A DNA stretch of 64,000 nt from CAVQBC01 sp963710665 (GCA_963710665.1 CAVQBC010000003.1:682001-746000), one strand, 5' to 3'; positions 1 to 9,347 are shown, numbered from the stretch's first letter. Numbers and translations: made by a program. The notes: generated from the sequence alone by a model not told the origin.

Positions 1-821
1 TGGCCGGCGGCGGGACGGCGCTCTCCCCGCTCGCGGTGCGCCTCGACGACCCGCAGGATCGCGTACACCTGCGCTTCAAGCGCCAGCCCCGCTCGGGGCT
101 GCTGTTCGACCTCGACACCGGGCGCGTCCTGTGGCGGCGCGACCCCACGCGCGTGCTGCCGATCGCGTCGCTGACCAAGATGATGACCGCGCTCGTCGTC
201 GCCGACCGGGTCCCGCGCGGCGCCAAGGTGAAGATCACCAAGGAGGCGCTGCACTCCAAGGGCTCGGCCGTCGGGGTGCTGCCTCGCAACAAGTGGATCG
301 GCGTCAACACGATGCTCCACGGGCTGCTGCTGCCCTCGGGCAACGACGCCGCGATCGCGCTCGCCCAGCGGGCGGCGGGCACCGTGCCGAAGTTCGTCAG
401 GCTCATGAACCGCAAGGCCCGGTCGCTCGGCCTCACGTGCACGCGCTTCTCGTCGCCCCACGGCTACAAGAACCGCGGCAACCACTCCTGCGCGGCCGAC
501 CTCGCGGCGATCGGGCGGGCGGTCCTGCGCAGCCCGCGCCTGGCACGGATCGTCAAGCGGCGACAGGCGGTGCTGCCGTTCCCGATCAAGGGCCGCAAGA
601 TCTTCCTCTACAACAACAACCCGCTGCTGCGCACCGGCTATCCCGGGACCACGGGCGTGAAGACCGGCTTCACGGACGCGGCGGGCCTCTGCCTGGTGGC
701 GAGCGCCCGCCGCGGGCGCGTGCGCCTCGGGGTCGTGCTGCTGCACTCGGTCAACCCCGGGGACCAGGCGCGGAAGCTGCTCGACCGCGGGTTCGCGTTC
801 GCCAGACGCTCGGCGGGCTGA
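1..821 (+). CDS. D-alanyl-D-alanine carboxypeptidase (peptidase S11), 5' end outside window
   Basis: Serine-type penicillin-binding carboxypeptidase that trims the terminal D-Ala of peptidoglycan stem peptides outside the membrane. All three active-site motifs are present in order: SLTK (codons 168-179) with the nucleophilic Ser, SGN (336-344) and KTG (660-668). The frame is already open at base 3 and encodes AGGGTALSPLAVRL before the first GTG at 36, which looks like the end of a signal peptide, so the true start is upstream of the window. The family often carries a C-terminal anchor; here the protein stops shortly after the catalytic domain. It lies 41 bases before the isomerase gene on the same strand. 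The family is clear; the physiological substrate is inferred. Confidence 0.9.
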   Translation, partial: AGGGTALSPLAVRLDDPQDRVHLRFKRQPRSGLLFDLDTGRVLWRRDPTRVLPIASLTKMMTALVVADRVPRGAKVKITKEALHSKGSAVGVLPRNKWIGVNTMLHGLLLPSGNDAAIALAQRAAGTVPKFVRLMNRKARSLGLTCTRFSSPHGYKNRGNHSCAADLAAIGRAVLRSPRLARIVKRRQAVLPFPIKGRKIFLYNNNPLLRTGYPGTTGVKTGFTDAAGLCLVASARRGRVRLGVVLLHSVNPGDQARKLLDRGFAFARRSAG

Positions 822-862
822 CGGGTCCGTCCATCTCGGCGCGGCGTCCGTATCCGTACCGA

Positions 863-1906
863 ATGCGCCGACCGGACCCTGCCACGCCGCCGGCCCCGGA
901 CGACCCCTCGGGACCCGCCCGCAAGGCCGATCACGTCCGCATCGCGGCCGGGGCCGGCGTCGAGCACGCGCGGGGTCCCGGCCTCGAGCGCGTGCGCCTG
1001 CGCCACCGCGCGCTGCCCGAGCGGGCGCTCGCCGACGTGGGGCTGCGGACGCGGCTGCTGGGCGCCGCCCTGGAGGCCCCGCTCGTCGTCTCGGCGATGA
1101 CCGGCGGGACCGAGGAGGGCGGCGAGATCAACCGCCGGCTGGCGCGCGCGGCCGCCGAGCACGGGATCGCCCTCGTGCTCGGCTCGGGGCGCCGGCTGCT
1201 CGACGACCCCGCCACGCTGGGCACCTACCGCCCCGAGGGCGGCCTCCGGCCGCCGCTGCTGCTGGCCAACCTCGGCGCCGCGCAGCTGCGGGGGCCGCAG
1301 GGGCCCGAGCGCGCCGCCCGGCTCGTCGGCCTGCTGGAGGCCGACGGCCTCTCGATCCACCTCAACCCGATCCAGGAGGCCGTGCAGCCCGAGGGCGAGT
1401 CCGACTTCACCGGCGTGCTGGCGGGGATCGCCGCCGCCGTCGAGCGCCTGGCGCCGCTGCCGGTGCTGGTCAAGGAGGTCGGGTTCGGGCTCGACGGCGA
1501 GGACGTGCGCCTGCTGGCCGGGGCCGGCGTGGCGGCGGTCGACGTCGCGGGCGCCGGCGGCACCAACTGGGCGCTGATCGAGGGCCGCCGCGAGCCGGCC
1601 GCCGGCGCGGTGGCCGCCGCCTTCGCCGACTGGGGGCACCCGACCGCCGACGCGCTCGCGGCCGCCCGGTCGGCGGCGCCTGGCCTCCCCGTGGTGGCCT
1701 CCGGCGGCCTGCGTGACGGCGTCGACGTCGCGAAGTGCCTCGCGCTGGGCGCGAGCGCCGCGGGCCTTGCCCGGCCCCTGCTGCTGGCCGCCCGCGACGA
1801 CCGCGCCGGCGAAGCCGTCGCCACCGTGATCGACCAGCTGCGGATCGCCACCTGGGCGGCGGGAGCGCCGTCGGCGGACGCGCTCGGGGAGGCGCACCTG
1901 GCATGA
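863..1906 (+). CDS. fni: Type 2 isopentenyl-diphosphate delta-isomerase
   Basis: FMN-dependent TIM-barrel enzyme interconverting IPP and DMAPP, which supplies prenyl units to the carotenoid genes that follow. The 347-residue length is normal for the family. Visible signatures are SAMTGG, NLGAAQ, HLNPIQEAVQPEG (substrate/Mg region), VKEVGFG and the phosphate-binding VAGAGGTNW. I chose ATG 863 because the product then begins just before the conserved RKADHV segment; the open frame runs much further upstream only as a shadow of the carboxypeptidase gene. The stop overlaps the crtI start (ATGA), so translational coupling is likely. Confidence 0.92.
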   Translation: MRRPDPATPPAPDDPSGPARKADHVRIAAGAGVEHARGPGLERVRLRHRALPERALADVGLRTRLLGAALEAPLVVSAMTGGTEEGGEINRRLARAAAEHGIALVLGSGRRLLDDPATLGTYRPEGGLRPPLLLANLGAAQLRGPQGPERAARLVGLLEADGLSIHLNPIQEAVQPEGESDFTGVLAGIAAAVERLAPLPVLVKEVGFGLDGEDVRLLAGAGVAAVDVAGAGGTNWALIEGRREPAAGAVAAAFADWGHPTADALAAARSAAPGLPVVASGGLRDGVDVAKCLALGASAAGLARPLLLAARDDRAGEAVATVIDQLRIATWAAGAPSADALGEAHLA

Positions 1907-3402
1907 GGGTCGCGGTCGTCGGGGCCGGGCTCGGCGGGCTCGCGGCCGCCCTGCGCCTGCAGGGCGCCGGGTACGAGGTCGTGGTCGCAGAGCAGCGCCC
2001 GCGGCCCGGCGGGCGGGCCTACCGCCTGACCGACGGCGGCTTCACCTGGGACATGGGGCCGTCGCTGATCACGATGCCGTGGGTCCTCGAGGAGACCTTC
2101 GCCGCGGGCGGCCTCGACCTCCACCACGAAGTCGCGCTGCGCCGGCTGGACCCGCTGTATCGCATCCGCTGGGACCCGGCGCTCCGCGGGGCGGGCGGGA
2201 CGGATGAGGATCCCCATCTCGACTTCACCGGCGACCGTGAGCGGCTGCGGGCGGAGGTCGCGCGCTTCTCCGCCCGCGACGCGGCCCGCCTCGACGGCTT
2301 CCTCGACGCGCTGCGACCCATCTACGAGGAGGCGATCCTCGGCGCGGGCCGCCGCCCCTTCCTCACCCCCGGCAGCTTCGCCGCGCTCGTCCCGCGCATG
2401 ACCCGGCTCGGGGCCGTGCTGCCGCTGCATCGCTTCGTCGCCCGCCACTTCTCCCACCCGCGCGTGCGCGAGGCGTTCTCCTTCCACTCGCTGTTCATCG
2501 GCGGCGACCCGTTCCGCGTGCCCGCGATCTACGCCGCGCTCGTCTACCTCCAGGTGCTCGACGGCGGCTGGTACGCCGACGGCGGCCTCGGCTCGGTGGT
2601 CGACGCGATGGCCCGGCCGCTCGACGTCCGCTGCGGCGACGGCGTCGAGCGCATCGAGCACCGCGGCGGGCGCGTGACCGGCGTGCGCCTGCGCTCCGGC
2701 GAGCGGATCGGCGCCGACGTCGTCGTCTCCAACGCCGACGTGCTGCGCACGCACGAGCTCCTGGGCCGCGGGGCGCCCCTGCGGCGGCCGCGGGAGACGA
2801 TGTCGTGCTTCCTGCTCTACCTCGGCACGGACCGGACCTTCCCGCGGCTCGGCCACCACACGCTGCTCGTCGGCCGCGACTACCGCGAGTTCATCCGCGG
2901 CGTGACGCGGGGCACGGCGCTGCCCGCCACGTTCTCCACCTACGTGCACGCGCCCGCGCGCACGGAGCCCGCGATGGCGGCCGGCGGCGGCGACTCGCTG
3001 TGCGTCCTGCTGCCCGTCCCCAACCTGCGCGCGGACATCGACTGGGCGCGCGAGGGCGACGGCCTGCGCGACGCACTCGTCGCCGACCTCGAGGCGACCT
3101 TCGGGCTGCGGGGCCTCGGCGCCGCGGTACGCGTCGAGCACCGCATGACCCCCGTGGACTTCGCGCGCGAGCTCGGCGCCGCCTTCGGCAACGCGTTCGC
3201 GACCGAGCCGACGCTGCACCAGTCGGCGTACTTCCGCACGCACAACCGCGACCGCCGGGTCGAGGGCCTCTACCACGTCGGCGGCGGCACGCACCCGGGC
3301 GCGGGGATCCCCGGCGTGCTGCTCGGCGCCGAGGTGACGGCCGGCCTCGTCGCCGCGGCGCACCCGGCGCAGCGGCGCAGCCGGGCGGGAGCGGCGCGAT
3401 GA
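1903..3402 (+). CDS. crtI: Phytoene desaturase CrtI
   Basis: FAD-dependent carotenoid desaturase converting phytoene towards lycopene at the membrane. The N-terminus has the dinucleotide fold VGAGLGGLAAALRL, followed by RPGGRAY and WDMGPSLITMPW, a hallmark of bacterial CrtI. The C-terminus has YHVGGGTHPGAGIPGV, the second FAD-contact motif. Length (499 residues) is typical. ATG 1903 overlaps the stop of fni and the gene's own stop overlaps crtB (ATGA at 3399), so fni-crtI-crtB reads as one operon. The number of desaturation steps cannot be told from sequence. Confidence 0.93.
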   Translation: MRVAVVGAGLGGLAAALRLQGAGYEVVVAEQRPRPGGRAYRLTDGGFTWDMGPSLITMPWVLEETFAAGGLDLHHEVALRRLDPLYRIRWDPALRGAGGTDEDPHLDFTGDRERLRAEVARFSARDAARLDGFLDALRPIYEEAILGAGRRPFLTPGSFAALVPRMTRLGAVLPLHRFVARHFSHPRVREAFSFHSLFIGGDPFRVPAIYAALVYLQVLDGGWYADGGLGSVVDAMARPLDVRCGDGVERIEHRGGRVTGVRLRSGERIGADVVVSNADVLRTHELLGRGAPLRRPRETMSCFLLYLGTDRTFPRLGHHTLLVGRDYREFIRGVTRGTALPATFSTYVHAPARTEPAMAAGGGDSLCVLLPVPNLRADIDWAREGDGLRDALVADLEATFGLRGLGAAVRVEHRMTPVDFARELGAAFGNAFATEPTLHQSAYFRTHNRDRRVEGLYHVGGGTHPGAGIPGVLLGAEVTAGLVAAAHPAQRRSRAGAAR

Positions 3403-4217
3403 GCCGGATCGCGACCCCCCTGCTGCTCGAGGCACGGTCCACGACGCGCCGGGCGGCGCGCACGTTCGCGCTCGCCTGCCGGCTGCTCCCGCGCTCGGTG
3501 CGCGACGACGTCTACCTGCTCTACCTCGTGTTCCGCACGCTCGACGACCTCGTCGACGAGCAGCGGCCCGAGGCGGCGGAGCACGTGGCGGCGGTGGAGG
3601 CGTTCTGCGACGGCCGCCCCCACCCCGCGACGCGCGAGACCGAGATCCTCGGCGCGCTGTGCGGGCGCCACGACGTCCCGCTCGACGCCCTGCGCGAGTT
3701 CTGCGCCGGGATGCGCCAGGACCTCGCCGCCGCCGAGCTGCGCACGGAGGCCGACCTCGACCGCTACTGCTACCGCGTCGCCGGGACGGTCGGGATCGTG
3801 ATGGCGGCGATCCTCGGCACGCGCGACCGCGCCGCCGCCGAGCCGGCCGCCGCCGCGCTCGGGATGGCGATGCAGCGCACGAACATCCTGCGCGACATCG
3901 ACGAGGACCTCGCCCGCGGCCGCGTCTACCTCGCCACCGAGACGGTCGCCCGCCACGGCGGGTCGCTCGCCCCCGGGCGGCGCGAGGCGCTCCTGCGCGA
4001 CCAGATCGCGCGCGCCGACGCGCTCTACGAGCGCGGCGCGGAAGGGATCCCGCAGCTCCTCCACGGCGGCCGGGCGGTGTCGGTGGCAGCGGCCATGTAC
4101 CGCGAGATCCTGCGCCAGATCGAGCGCGAGGGCTACGGCGCCGAGGCCGGGCGGGCGATGGTGCGCGGCCGGCGCAAGCTGGCCATCGCGGCCCGGCGCG
4201 GGGTCCTGGCGCGCTAG
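3399..4217 (+). CDS. crtB: Phytoene synthase CrtB
   Basis: Condenses two geranylgeranyl diphosphates to phytoene, the first committed carotenoid step. Both aspartate-rich motifs are present: DDLVD early in the protein and RDIDED (in NILRDIDEDLARGRVYL) in the second half. At 272 residues it is slightly shorter than usual but includes both motifs and the C-terminal helix region. It is translationally coupled to crtI. The last codon lies in a CTAG shared with the converging CNNM gene. No GGPP synthase gene is present in the window. Confidence 0.93.
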   Translation: MSRIATPLLLEARSTTRRAARTFALACRLLPRSVRDDVYLLYLVFRTLDDLVDEQRPEAAEHVAAVEAFCDGRPHPATRETEILGALCGRHDVPLDALREFCAGMRQDLAAAELRTEADLDRYCYRVAGTVGIVMAAILGTRDRAAAEPAAAALGMAMQRTNILRDIDEDLARGRVYLATETVARHGGSLAPGRREALLRDQIARADALYERGAEGIPQLLHGGRAVSVAAAMYREILRQIEREGYGAEAGRAMVRGRRKLAIAARRGVLAR

Positions 4218-5527
4218 GGCGAGCCCGTCCGCTCGGCCGGGGCCTCGTCGAGCAGCCGCAGCTCCTCGACGCTCGCGCCGCTGGCCTTGGCGACCTCGAA
4301 GCGCAGCCCCTCGACGGTGACGACCTCGCCCGGCTCGGGCGGGCGGCCGAGCTGCTCGAGGATGACGCCGCCGATGGTGGCCTCGTGGGCGTCGTGGAGC
4401 TGGAACCCGAGCCGCTCGGCGACCATCCGGATCGGCGCCCAGCCGGCGATCAGCAGCGTGCCGTCCTCGTGGCGGGTGATCGGCTCGACGGCCTCGGCGT
4501 CGAACTCGTCCTCGATCTCGCCCACGATCTCCTCGAGGATGTCCTCGAGCGTGATGAGCCCGACGACCGTGCCGTGCTCGTCGACCACGAGCGCCAGGTG
4601 CTCGCGCTTGCGCCGCAGCTTCTCGAGCAGCTCGTCGATGAGCATCGACTCGGGGATGCGCTCGAGCGGCCGCGCCAGCTCGCGCAGGTCCGTGACGCCC
4701 TTGCGCTGGGCGATGAGCAGGTCCTTGGCGTTCAGGAGGCCGACCGACGCGTCGAGGCCGCCCTCGGGCTCGCACAGCGGCAGGCGGGTGTGGCCGGTGG
4801 AGACGATGCGGTCGATCACCTCGTCCAGCGTGTCCTCCGTCGCGACGTACCGGACGCGGTGGCGGGGGACCATCACCTCGCGGGCGCGCCGGTCGCCGAA
4901 CGTGAGCACGTTCTCGGTGAAGTCGCGCTCCTCCTCCTCGATCTGCCCGCCGGCGTGGCTCTCGCGCACGATCTGGCGCAGCTCCTCCTCGCTGTAGGGG
5001 TCGTGCCCGGCCTCGCGCGCCGGCGGGATGCCGAACGGCTTGAGCACGAGGTTGCCCATCCCGTTGAAGAGGTCCACCAGCGGCTTCGTCGCGAAGTAGA
5101 AGACGCGCGCGATCGGCGCCACGGCGAGCGCCGTGACGGTCGTGCGGGCGATCGCGAGGCTCTTGGGCGCGAGCTCGCCGAACACGACGTGCAGCAGCGT
5201 GATGATCAGGAAGGCGAACGCGCCCGCGAGTGGAATGCTGGCGATGTGGGTCTCCTCGCCCAGCAGGGGCTCGAGCAGGCTGTGGAACGCCCGCTCGCCC
5301 GCGACGCCGAGCCCCAGGCTCGAGATCGTGATGCCGAGCTGGCACGCCGCCAGGTAGGCGTCGATATGGTCGATCGCGTGCCGGACCGACTTCGCGCCCG
5401 GCCGGCGGTCGCGCTCCCACTGGGCGACCTGGCTCGGCCGAACTCGCGCCAGCGAGAACTCGGTGGCGACGAAAAGCCCGTTGAGCGCGACGAGCGCCAG
5501 GGCGATGAGGAGATCCAGGCCGGTCAA
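4214..5527 (-). CDS. CNNM/CBS-domain membrane protein (HlyC/CorC family)
   Basis: Membrane protein of the CNNM (DUF21) plus CBS-pair family, linked in other organisms to Mg/Co transport or efflux. The N-terminal ~190 residues hold several hydrophobic helices beginning LLIALALVALNGLFVATEF. A CBS pair follows (GLLNAKDLL, then ALVVDEHGTVVGLITLEDILEEIVGEI), and the C-terminal CorC_HlyC domain ends the protein. The start is TTG at 5527; I see no better one before the first helix. It interrupts the carotenoid genes on the opposite strand and shares CTAG with the crtB stop. The transported ion is not determinable. Confidence 0.88.
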   Translation of the reverse strand: MTGLDLLIALALVALNGLFVATEFSLARVRPSQVAQWERDRRPGAKSVRHAIDHIDAYLAACQLGITISSLGLGVAGERAFHSLLEPLLGEETHIASIPLAGAFAFLIITLLHVVFGELAPKSLAIARTTVTALAVAPIARVFYFATKPLVDLFNGMGNLVLKPFGIPPAREAGHDPYSEEELRQIVRESHAGGQIEEEERDFTENVLTFGDRRAREVMVPRHRVRYVATEDTLDEVIDRIVSTGHTRLPLCEPEGGLDASVGLLNAKDLLIAQRKGVTDLRELARPLERIPESMLIDELLEKLRRKREHLALVVDEHGTVVGLITLEDILEEIVGEIEDEFDAEAVEPITRHEDGTLLIAGWAPIRMVAERLGFQLHDAHEATIGGVILEQLGRPPEPGEVVTVEGLRFEVAKASGASVEELRLLDEAPAERTGSP

Positions 5528-5557
5528 GGTTCGGTCCGCTCAGGGTAGAGGGAGGCC

Positions 5558-6529
5558 GTGATCCCTTCCGCCGACGCCCACCCCCTGCCGCCGGAGGTCT
5601 ACCGCCGCCGGCGGGTCGCCGCGCTCGCGGTGCTCACGCTCGCGGTGGCCCTGATCGCCGGCGTCGTGTCGGCGTTCACGGGCGGGGGCGAGGACGCGGC
5701 AGACCCGGCCGCGAGCGGGTCCGAGGCGGGCGCGGCCCAGGCTCCGCCCGAGCTGCCGCGCGGCGGGCGCAGCATCCTCCCCGAGCACCGCGTCGTCGCC
5801 TTCTACGGAGCGCCGCAGAGCCCGGACCTCGGCGCGCTGGGCATCGGCACTCCCGACGCGGCTTCCCGGCGGCTGCGGCGCCAGGCGGCGGCCTACAAGC
5901 AGCAGGGGCGCCCGGTGCTGCCCGCGCTCGAGCTGATCGCGGTCGTCGCCCAGGCGGACGGCGGGCCGGACGGCCGCTACCGGATGCGCCAGACCGACGC
6001 GGTGATCCGCCGCTACCTCGCCGCGGCGCGGCGGGCCAAGGCGATCCTGCTGCTCGACATCCAGCCCGGCCGCTCGGACTTCTTCACCGAGGCGACGTAC
6101 CTCCAGAAGTGGCTCGAGCAGCCCGACGTCGGCCTCGCGCTGGACCCGGAGTGGCGCATGAAGCAAGGGCAGATCCCGGGCCAGGTGATCGGCGGCGTGA
6201 GCGCGCGCGAGGTCAACGCGACCTCCGCCTGGCTGTCGCAGATCGTCAGCCGCAAGGGGCTGCCCGAGAAGCTGTTCGTCGTGCACCAGTTCACCGAGGA
6301 CATGGTCGACGACCGCCGGCTCAAGCGGCGCCGGGGGCTCGACATGGTGCTCAACGCGGACGGCTTCGGCGGCGCCGCGGAGAAGATCGCCAAGTACCGC
6401 GCGTTCACCCAGGCGGCGCCGTCGTTCCACAAGGGCTTCAAGCTCTTCTACGAGGAGGACACCGACCTGATGAGCCCGCGCGAGGTGCTGCGGCTCGGGC
6501 CGCCGCCGGATCTCGTGGTGTACGAGTGA
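5558..6529 (+). CDS. Conserved membrane-anchored protein of unknown function
   Basis: Not recognised at family level. The 323-residue product has a short charged N-terminus (VYRRRR) and one hydrophobic helix (AALAVLTLAVALIAGVVSAF), then an extracytoplasmic domain starting near residue 70. That domain has alternating strands and helices with an acidic tip (LLLDIQPGRSDF, ALDPEWRMKQGQ, FVVHQFTEDMV) that resembles a TIM-barrel hydrolase layout; this is inference. GTG 5558 follows a GGGAGG ribosome site. It lies five bases before the CruF-like gene, so it may be co-transcribed with carotenoid genes. No known catalytic motif could be assigned. Confidence 0.7.
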   Translation: MIPSADAHPLPPEVYRRRRVAALAVLTLAVALIAGVVSAFTGGGEDAADPAASGSEAGAAQAPPELPRGGRSILPEHRVVAFYGAPQSPDLGALGIGTPDAASRRLRRQAAAYKQQGRPVLPALELIAVVAQADGGPDGRYRMRQTDAVIRRYLAAARRAKAILLLDIQPGRSDFFTEATYLQKWLEQPDVGLALDPEWRMKQGQIPGQVIGGVSAREVNATSAWLSQIVSRKGLPEKLFVVHQFTEDMVDDRRLKRRRGLDMVLNADGFGGAAEKIAKYRAFTQAAPSFHKGFKLFYEEDTDLMSPREVLRLGPPPDLVVYE

Positions 6530-6533
6530 GACG

Positions 6534-7262
6534 ATGAGGCCCTCCCGTCCCCTCTTGTCCGCCCTCGCGGTTGCGCAGGTCGCCTACGCGCGGCTCCCCG
6601 CCCGGCACGTCGTGAACGCGACGCGCGGGATCGTCGGGCTGATGCTCGCGACCTCCGCCGCCGAGGCGGTGGAGGCCCGCGGCGTGCGGCGGGGCGCCGG
6701 CGCGATCGCGGTAGCCGGCGGGCTCGGCTTCGCCGCCGAGGTGGTGGGCGTGGCGACCGGGCGGCCGTTCGGGCACTACCGCTACTCGGACAAGCTCGGG
6801 CCGCGGGTCGGCGGCGTCCCGCTGCTGGCCGCGGCGGCGTGGGCGATGATGAGCCGCCCGGCGTGGGTGGTGGCGGGGCGGCTCGCGCGCCGCCGCGCCC
6901 TGCGGGTGCCGCTCGCCGCCGCCGCGCTGACCGCCTGGGACGTCTTCCTCGACCCGCGGATGGCCCGCGACGGCTTCTGGACCTGGCCGGACGGCGGCCG
7001 CTACGAGGGCATCCCGGCGTCGAACTTCGCCGGCTGGCTGGCGACCGGGCTCGTCGTGTTCGCGGCGGTGGCGGCGCTCGACGGTGACGACGACGGCGGC
7101 GAGGACGGCGACGGGGCGCTCGCGCTGTACGCGTGGACGTGGCTGGGCGAGAGCTTCGCCAACGCCGTGCTGTGGCGGCGGCGGGTCGTGGCCGCGGCGG
7201 GCGGCGCCGCGATGGGCGCCTTCGCCGCCCCCGCGCTGTGGGCGCGGGCGCGCCGCGCGTGA
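6534..7262 (+). CDS. CruF-like carotenoid 1',2'-hydratase (DUF422)
   Basis: Polytopic membrane protein of the carotenoid biosynthesis DUF422 family, whose characterised members (CruF) hydrate the psi end of acyclic carotenoids. The diagnostic string GRPFGHYRYSDKLGPRVGGVP is present in pieces: GHYRYSD, then VPLLAAAAWAMM, AWDVFLDPRM, FWTWPDGGRYEGIP and NFAGW. About six hydrophobic segments are visible. The stop overlaps the start of the next desaturase (GTGA), so the two are coupled. Hydratase activity is inferred from the family and the crt context. Confidence 0.85.
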   Translation: MRPSRPLLSALAVAQVAYARLPARHVVNATRGIVGLMLATSAAEAVEARGVRRGAGAIAVAGGLGFAAEVVGVATGRPFGHYRYSDKLGPRVGGVPLLAAAAWAMMSRPAWVVAGRLARRRALRVPLAAAALTAWDVFLDPRMARDGFWTWPDGGRYEGIPASNFAGWLATGLVVFAAVAALDGDDDGGEDGDGALALYAWTWLGESFANAVLWRRRVVAAAGGAAMGAFAAPALWARARRA

Positions 7263-8686
7263 GGGTCGCGATCGCCGGCGCCGGGGTCGGGGCGCTCGCC
7301 GCCGCGATCCGGCTCGCCCATGCCGGGCACCGGGTGACCGTCTACGAGCAGGCGGACGCGCCCGGCGGCAAGTGCGGGCGCGTGCGGGCGGACGGCTTCA
7401 CGTGGGACTCCGGGCCGTCGCTGCTGACGATGCCGTGGGTGTTCGAGGCGCTGTTCGCCGACACCGGCGCGCCGCTTCGCTCGGAGCTCGAGCTTCTGCG
7501 GGTGGAGCCGGTGACCCGCTACGCGTTCGCCGACGGCACCGAGGTCGAGCTCTCGGCGGACCTGCCGCGAGCGATGTCGGCGCTCGAGGCGTGGTCGCCG
7601 GGCGCGGGGGCGGACTGGACGCGCTTCCTGGGCGTGTGCGCGGGGATGTGGCGCGCGTCGGTGCCCGTGCTCGAGGGCCCGCCGCCGTGGCCGCCGCGAC
7701 GGGATCCCACCGGGCGGCGACCGGATATCCGCGATCTCCTGCGGGTGAAGCCGTGGTGGACGCTGCGGGCCCTCGCGCGCGCGACCGTCCGCGACCCCCG
7801 GCTGCGGCTCGTGATCGAGCGCTTCGCGACCTACGCGGGGGCCGACCCGCGCCGGGCCCCGGCGGTGCTCGCGGTGGCGGGATACGTCGAGCACGCGTTC
7901 GGCGCGTGGCACCCGCGCGGCGGCATGTACGAGCTGGTCGATGCGATGGCGCGCCGGCTGGAGGCGGTCGGAGGCGAGCTGCGGCTGCGGACGCCGGTGC
8001 GGCGGATCGAGGTCCGCGGCGGGCGCGCCGCCGGGGTGGTCACCGACGCGGGCTTCGAGGCGGCGGACGCGGTGGTGGCGGGGGGCGACGAGCTCGACGT
8101 GCGCCGGCGGCTGCTGGGGCGCGGCCGGCGGCGCGGCGGCGAGCGGCCGCGCTCGCTCTCGGGGCTCGCGCTGATGCTGGGGCTGCGCGGGCGCACGCCC
8201 GGCCTCGCGCACCACGCGATCCGCTTCCCCGCCGACTACGACGCCGAGTTCGACGACGTCTTCGCGCATCGCCGCCCGCCGCGCGATCCGACGGTCTACG
8301 TGAGCGCGCCGTGCGCCACCGACCCGGCCGAGGCGCCCGACGGGTGCGAGAGCTGGTTCGTGCTCGTCAACGCGCCGGCGGTCGGCGACGGCGCCGACTG
8401 GGACGCCGCCGAGGCCGCGCTGCTCGACCGTCTCGGCGTGCGCGACCGCCTCGTCGCCCGCGCCCGCCGGACCCCGGGGGACCTCGAGCGCGAGACCGGC
8501 GCGGTGGGCGGCGCGATCTACGGCGCCGCGCCGCACGGCCGGCTCGGGACGCTGGCCCGGCCGGGGAACACCGTCCGCGGCGTGCGCGGACTGTGGCTGG
8601 TGGGCGGCACGACGCACCCCGGCGGCGGGCTCCCGCTGGTGGCGCTGGGGGGCGCGACGGTCGCGAGGGCTATCGGGAGGGTGTAA
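7259..8686 (+). CDS. Second CrtI-type carotenoid desaturase/oxidoreductase
   Basis: FAD-dependent CrtI/CrtD-family enzyme of 475 residues. The N-terminal IAGAGVGALAAAIRL, PGGKCGR and FTWDSGPSLLTMPW motifs parallel those of the first CrtI. The C-terminus has LWLVGGTTHPGGGLPLV. Sequence between the two copies is clearly diverged, so a different step is likely: CrtD-like 3,4-desaturation of a hydroxylated acyclic carotenoid fits the coupling to the CruF-like gene (GTG 7259 overlaps its stop). The exact reaction is not shown by the sequence. Confidence 0.85.
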   Translation: MRVAIAGAGVGALAAAIRLAHAGHRVTVYEQADAPGGKCGRVRADGFTWDSGPSLLTMPWVFEALFADTGAPLRSELELLRVEPVTRYAFADGTEVELSADLPRAMSALEAWSPGAGADWTRFLGVCAGMWRASVPVLEGPPPWPPRRDPTGRRPDIRDLLRVKPWWTLRALARATVRDPRLRLVIERFATYAGADPRRAPAVLAVAGYVEHAFGAWHPRGGMYELVDAMARRLEAVGGELRLRTPVRRIEVRGGRAAGVVTDAGFEAADAVVAGGDELDVRRRLLGRGRRRGGERPRSLSGLALMLGLRGRTPGLAHHAIRFPADYDAEFDDVFAHRRPPRDPTVYVSAPCATDPAEAPDGCESWFVLVNAPAVGDGADWDAAEAALLDRLGVRDRLVARARRTPGDLERETGAVGGAIYGAAPHGRLGTLARPGNTVRGVRGLWLVGGTTHPGGGLPLVALGGATVARAIGRV

Positions 8687-8730
8687 CGCCGGACCCTTCG
8701 TGAGACCTCGGCGGACCCTCGGGCACGCAC

Positions 8731-9102
8731 GACGAGGTCTGTCTCGCCACCGAGGGCGAGGCCGCGGAGCTGCTCGACCGCCTGCGGGCGGGCGACGAGG
8801 TCGTGCAGGAGACGTGGCTGGGCGTCCTCGAGGGGCTCGACCGCTTCGAAGGGCCGCGCGCGCTTCGCCACCTGGATGTTCCGCATCCTCGTCAACCTCG
8901 CGACGGCCGAGACGCTCTCGCTCGTCAAGGAGGCGATCGACACGCTGCCGCCGATGCAGCGGCTGGTATCTGCATGCGCGACCTCGACGGCTGGGACGGC
9001 CCCGAGGTGTGCAACGCTCTCGGCGTCAGCGAGACCAACCAACGCGTCCTGCTGCACCGCGCCCGCTCGCGGGGCGCGCTCGAGGCCTACTTCGCCGAAT
9101 GA
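8731..9102 (+). pseudogene. Broken ECF sigma factor gene
   Basis: Remnant of an ECF RNA polymerase sigma factor spread over two frames. Recognisable pieces in order are AAELLDRLRAGDE, VVQETWLGVLEGLDRFEG, then (other frame) TWMFRILVNLA, LVKEAIDTLPPMQRLV, then (first frame again) MRDLDGWDGPEVCNALGVSETNQRVLLHRARS. The joins RAGDE/VVQET and NLA/TAETL skip segments expected from region 2 and the linker, so there are in-frame deletions as well as frameshifts near 8853 and 8967. The final stop still overlaps the ATG of the anti-sigma gene, the ancestral coupling. It cannot make a normal sigma factor. Confidence 0.8.
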
Positions 9103-9347
9103 CCGAACCCGAGATGCCCTGCCAGGAGCTCGTGGAGCTCGTCACCGCCTACTTCGAGGACGCGCTCGAGGAGCGCGACCGGCGGCGCTTCGACGCGCAC
9201 CTGGCCGAGTGCGATCCCTGTCAGGTCTACCTCGAGCAGATGGGCGAGACGATCGGCCTCGTGGGCCGCCTGGACGCGGACGCGCTGTCCGACGACGCGC
9301 GCACCGCGCTGCTCGGCGCGTTCCGCGACTGGCGCCCGGGCGCGTAA
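9099..9347 (+). CDS. Small zinc-finger anti-sigma factor (zf-HC2)
   Basis: An 82-residue soluble protein with the ZAS motif: C8 (in PCQELVELVTAYFEDAL) and H-x3-C-x2-C in HLAECDPCQVYLEQ. Such proteins bind and inhibit the ECF sigma factor encoded just upstream. ATG 9099 overlaps the stop of the broken sigma gene, so this regulator appears to have lost its partner. No membrane segment is present. The sequence is intact over its length. Confidence 0.8.
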   Translation: MTEPEMPCQELVELVTAYFEDALEERDRRRFDAHLAECDPCQVYLEQMGETIGLVGRLDADALSDDARTALLGAFRDWRPGA

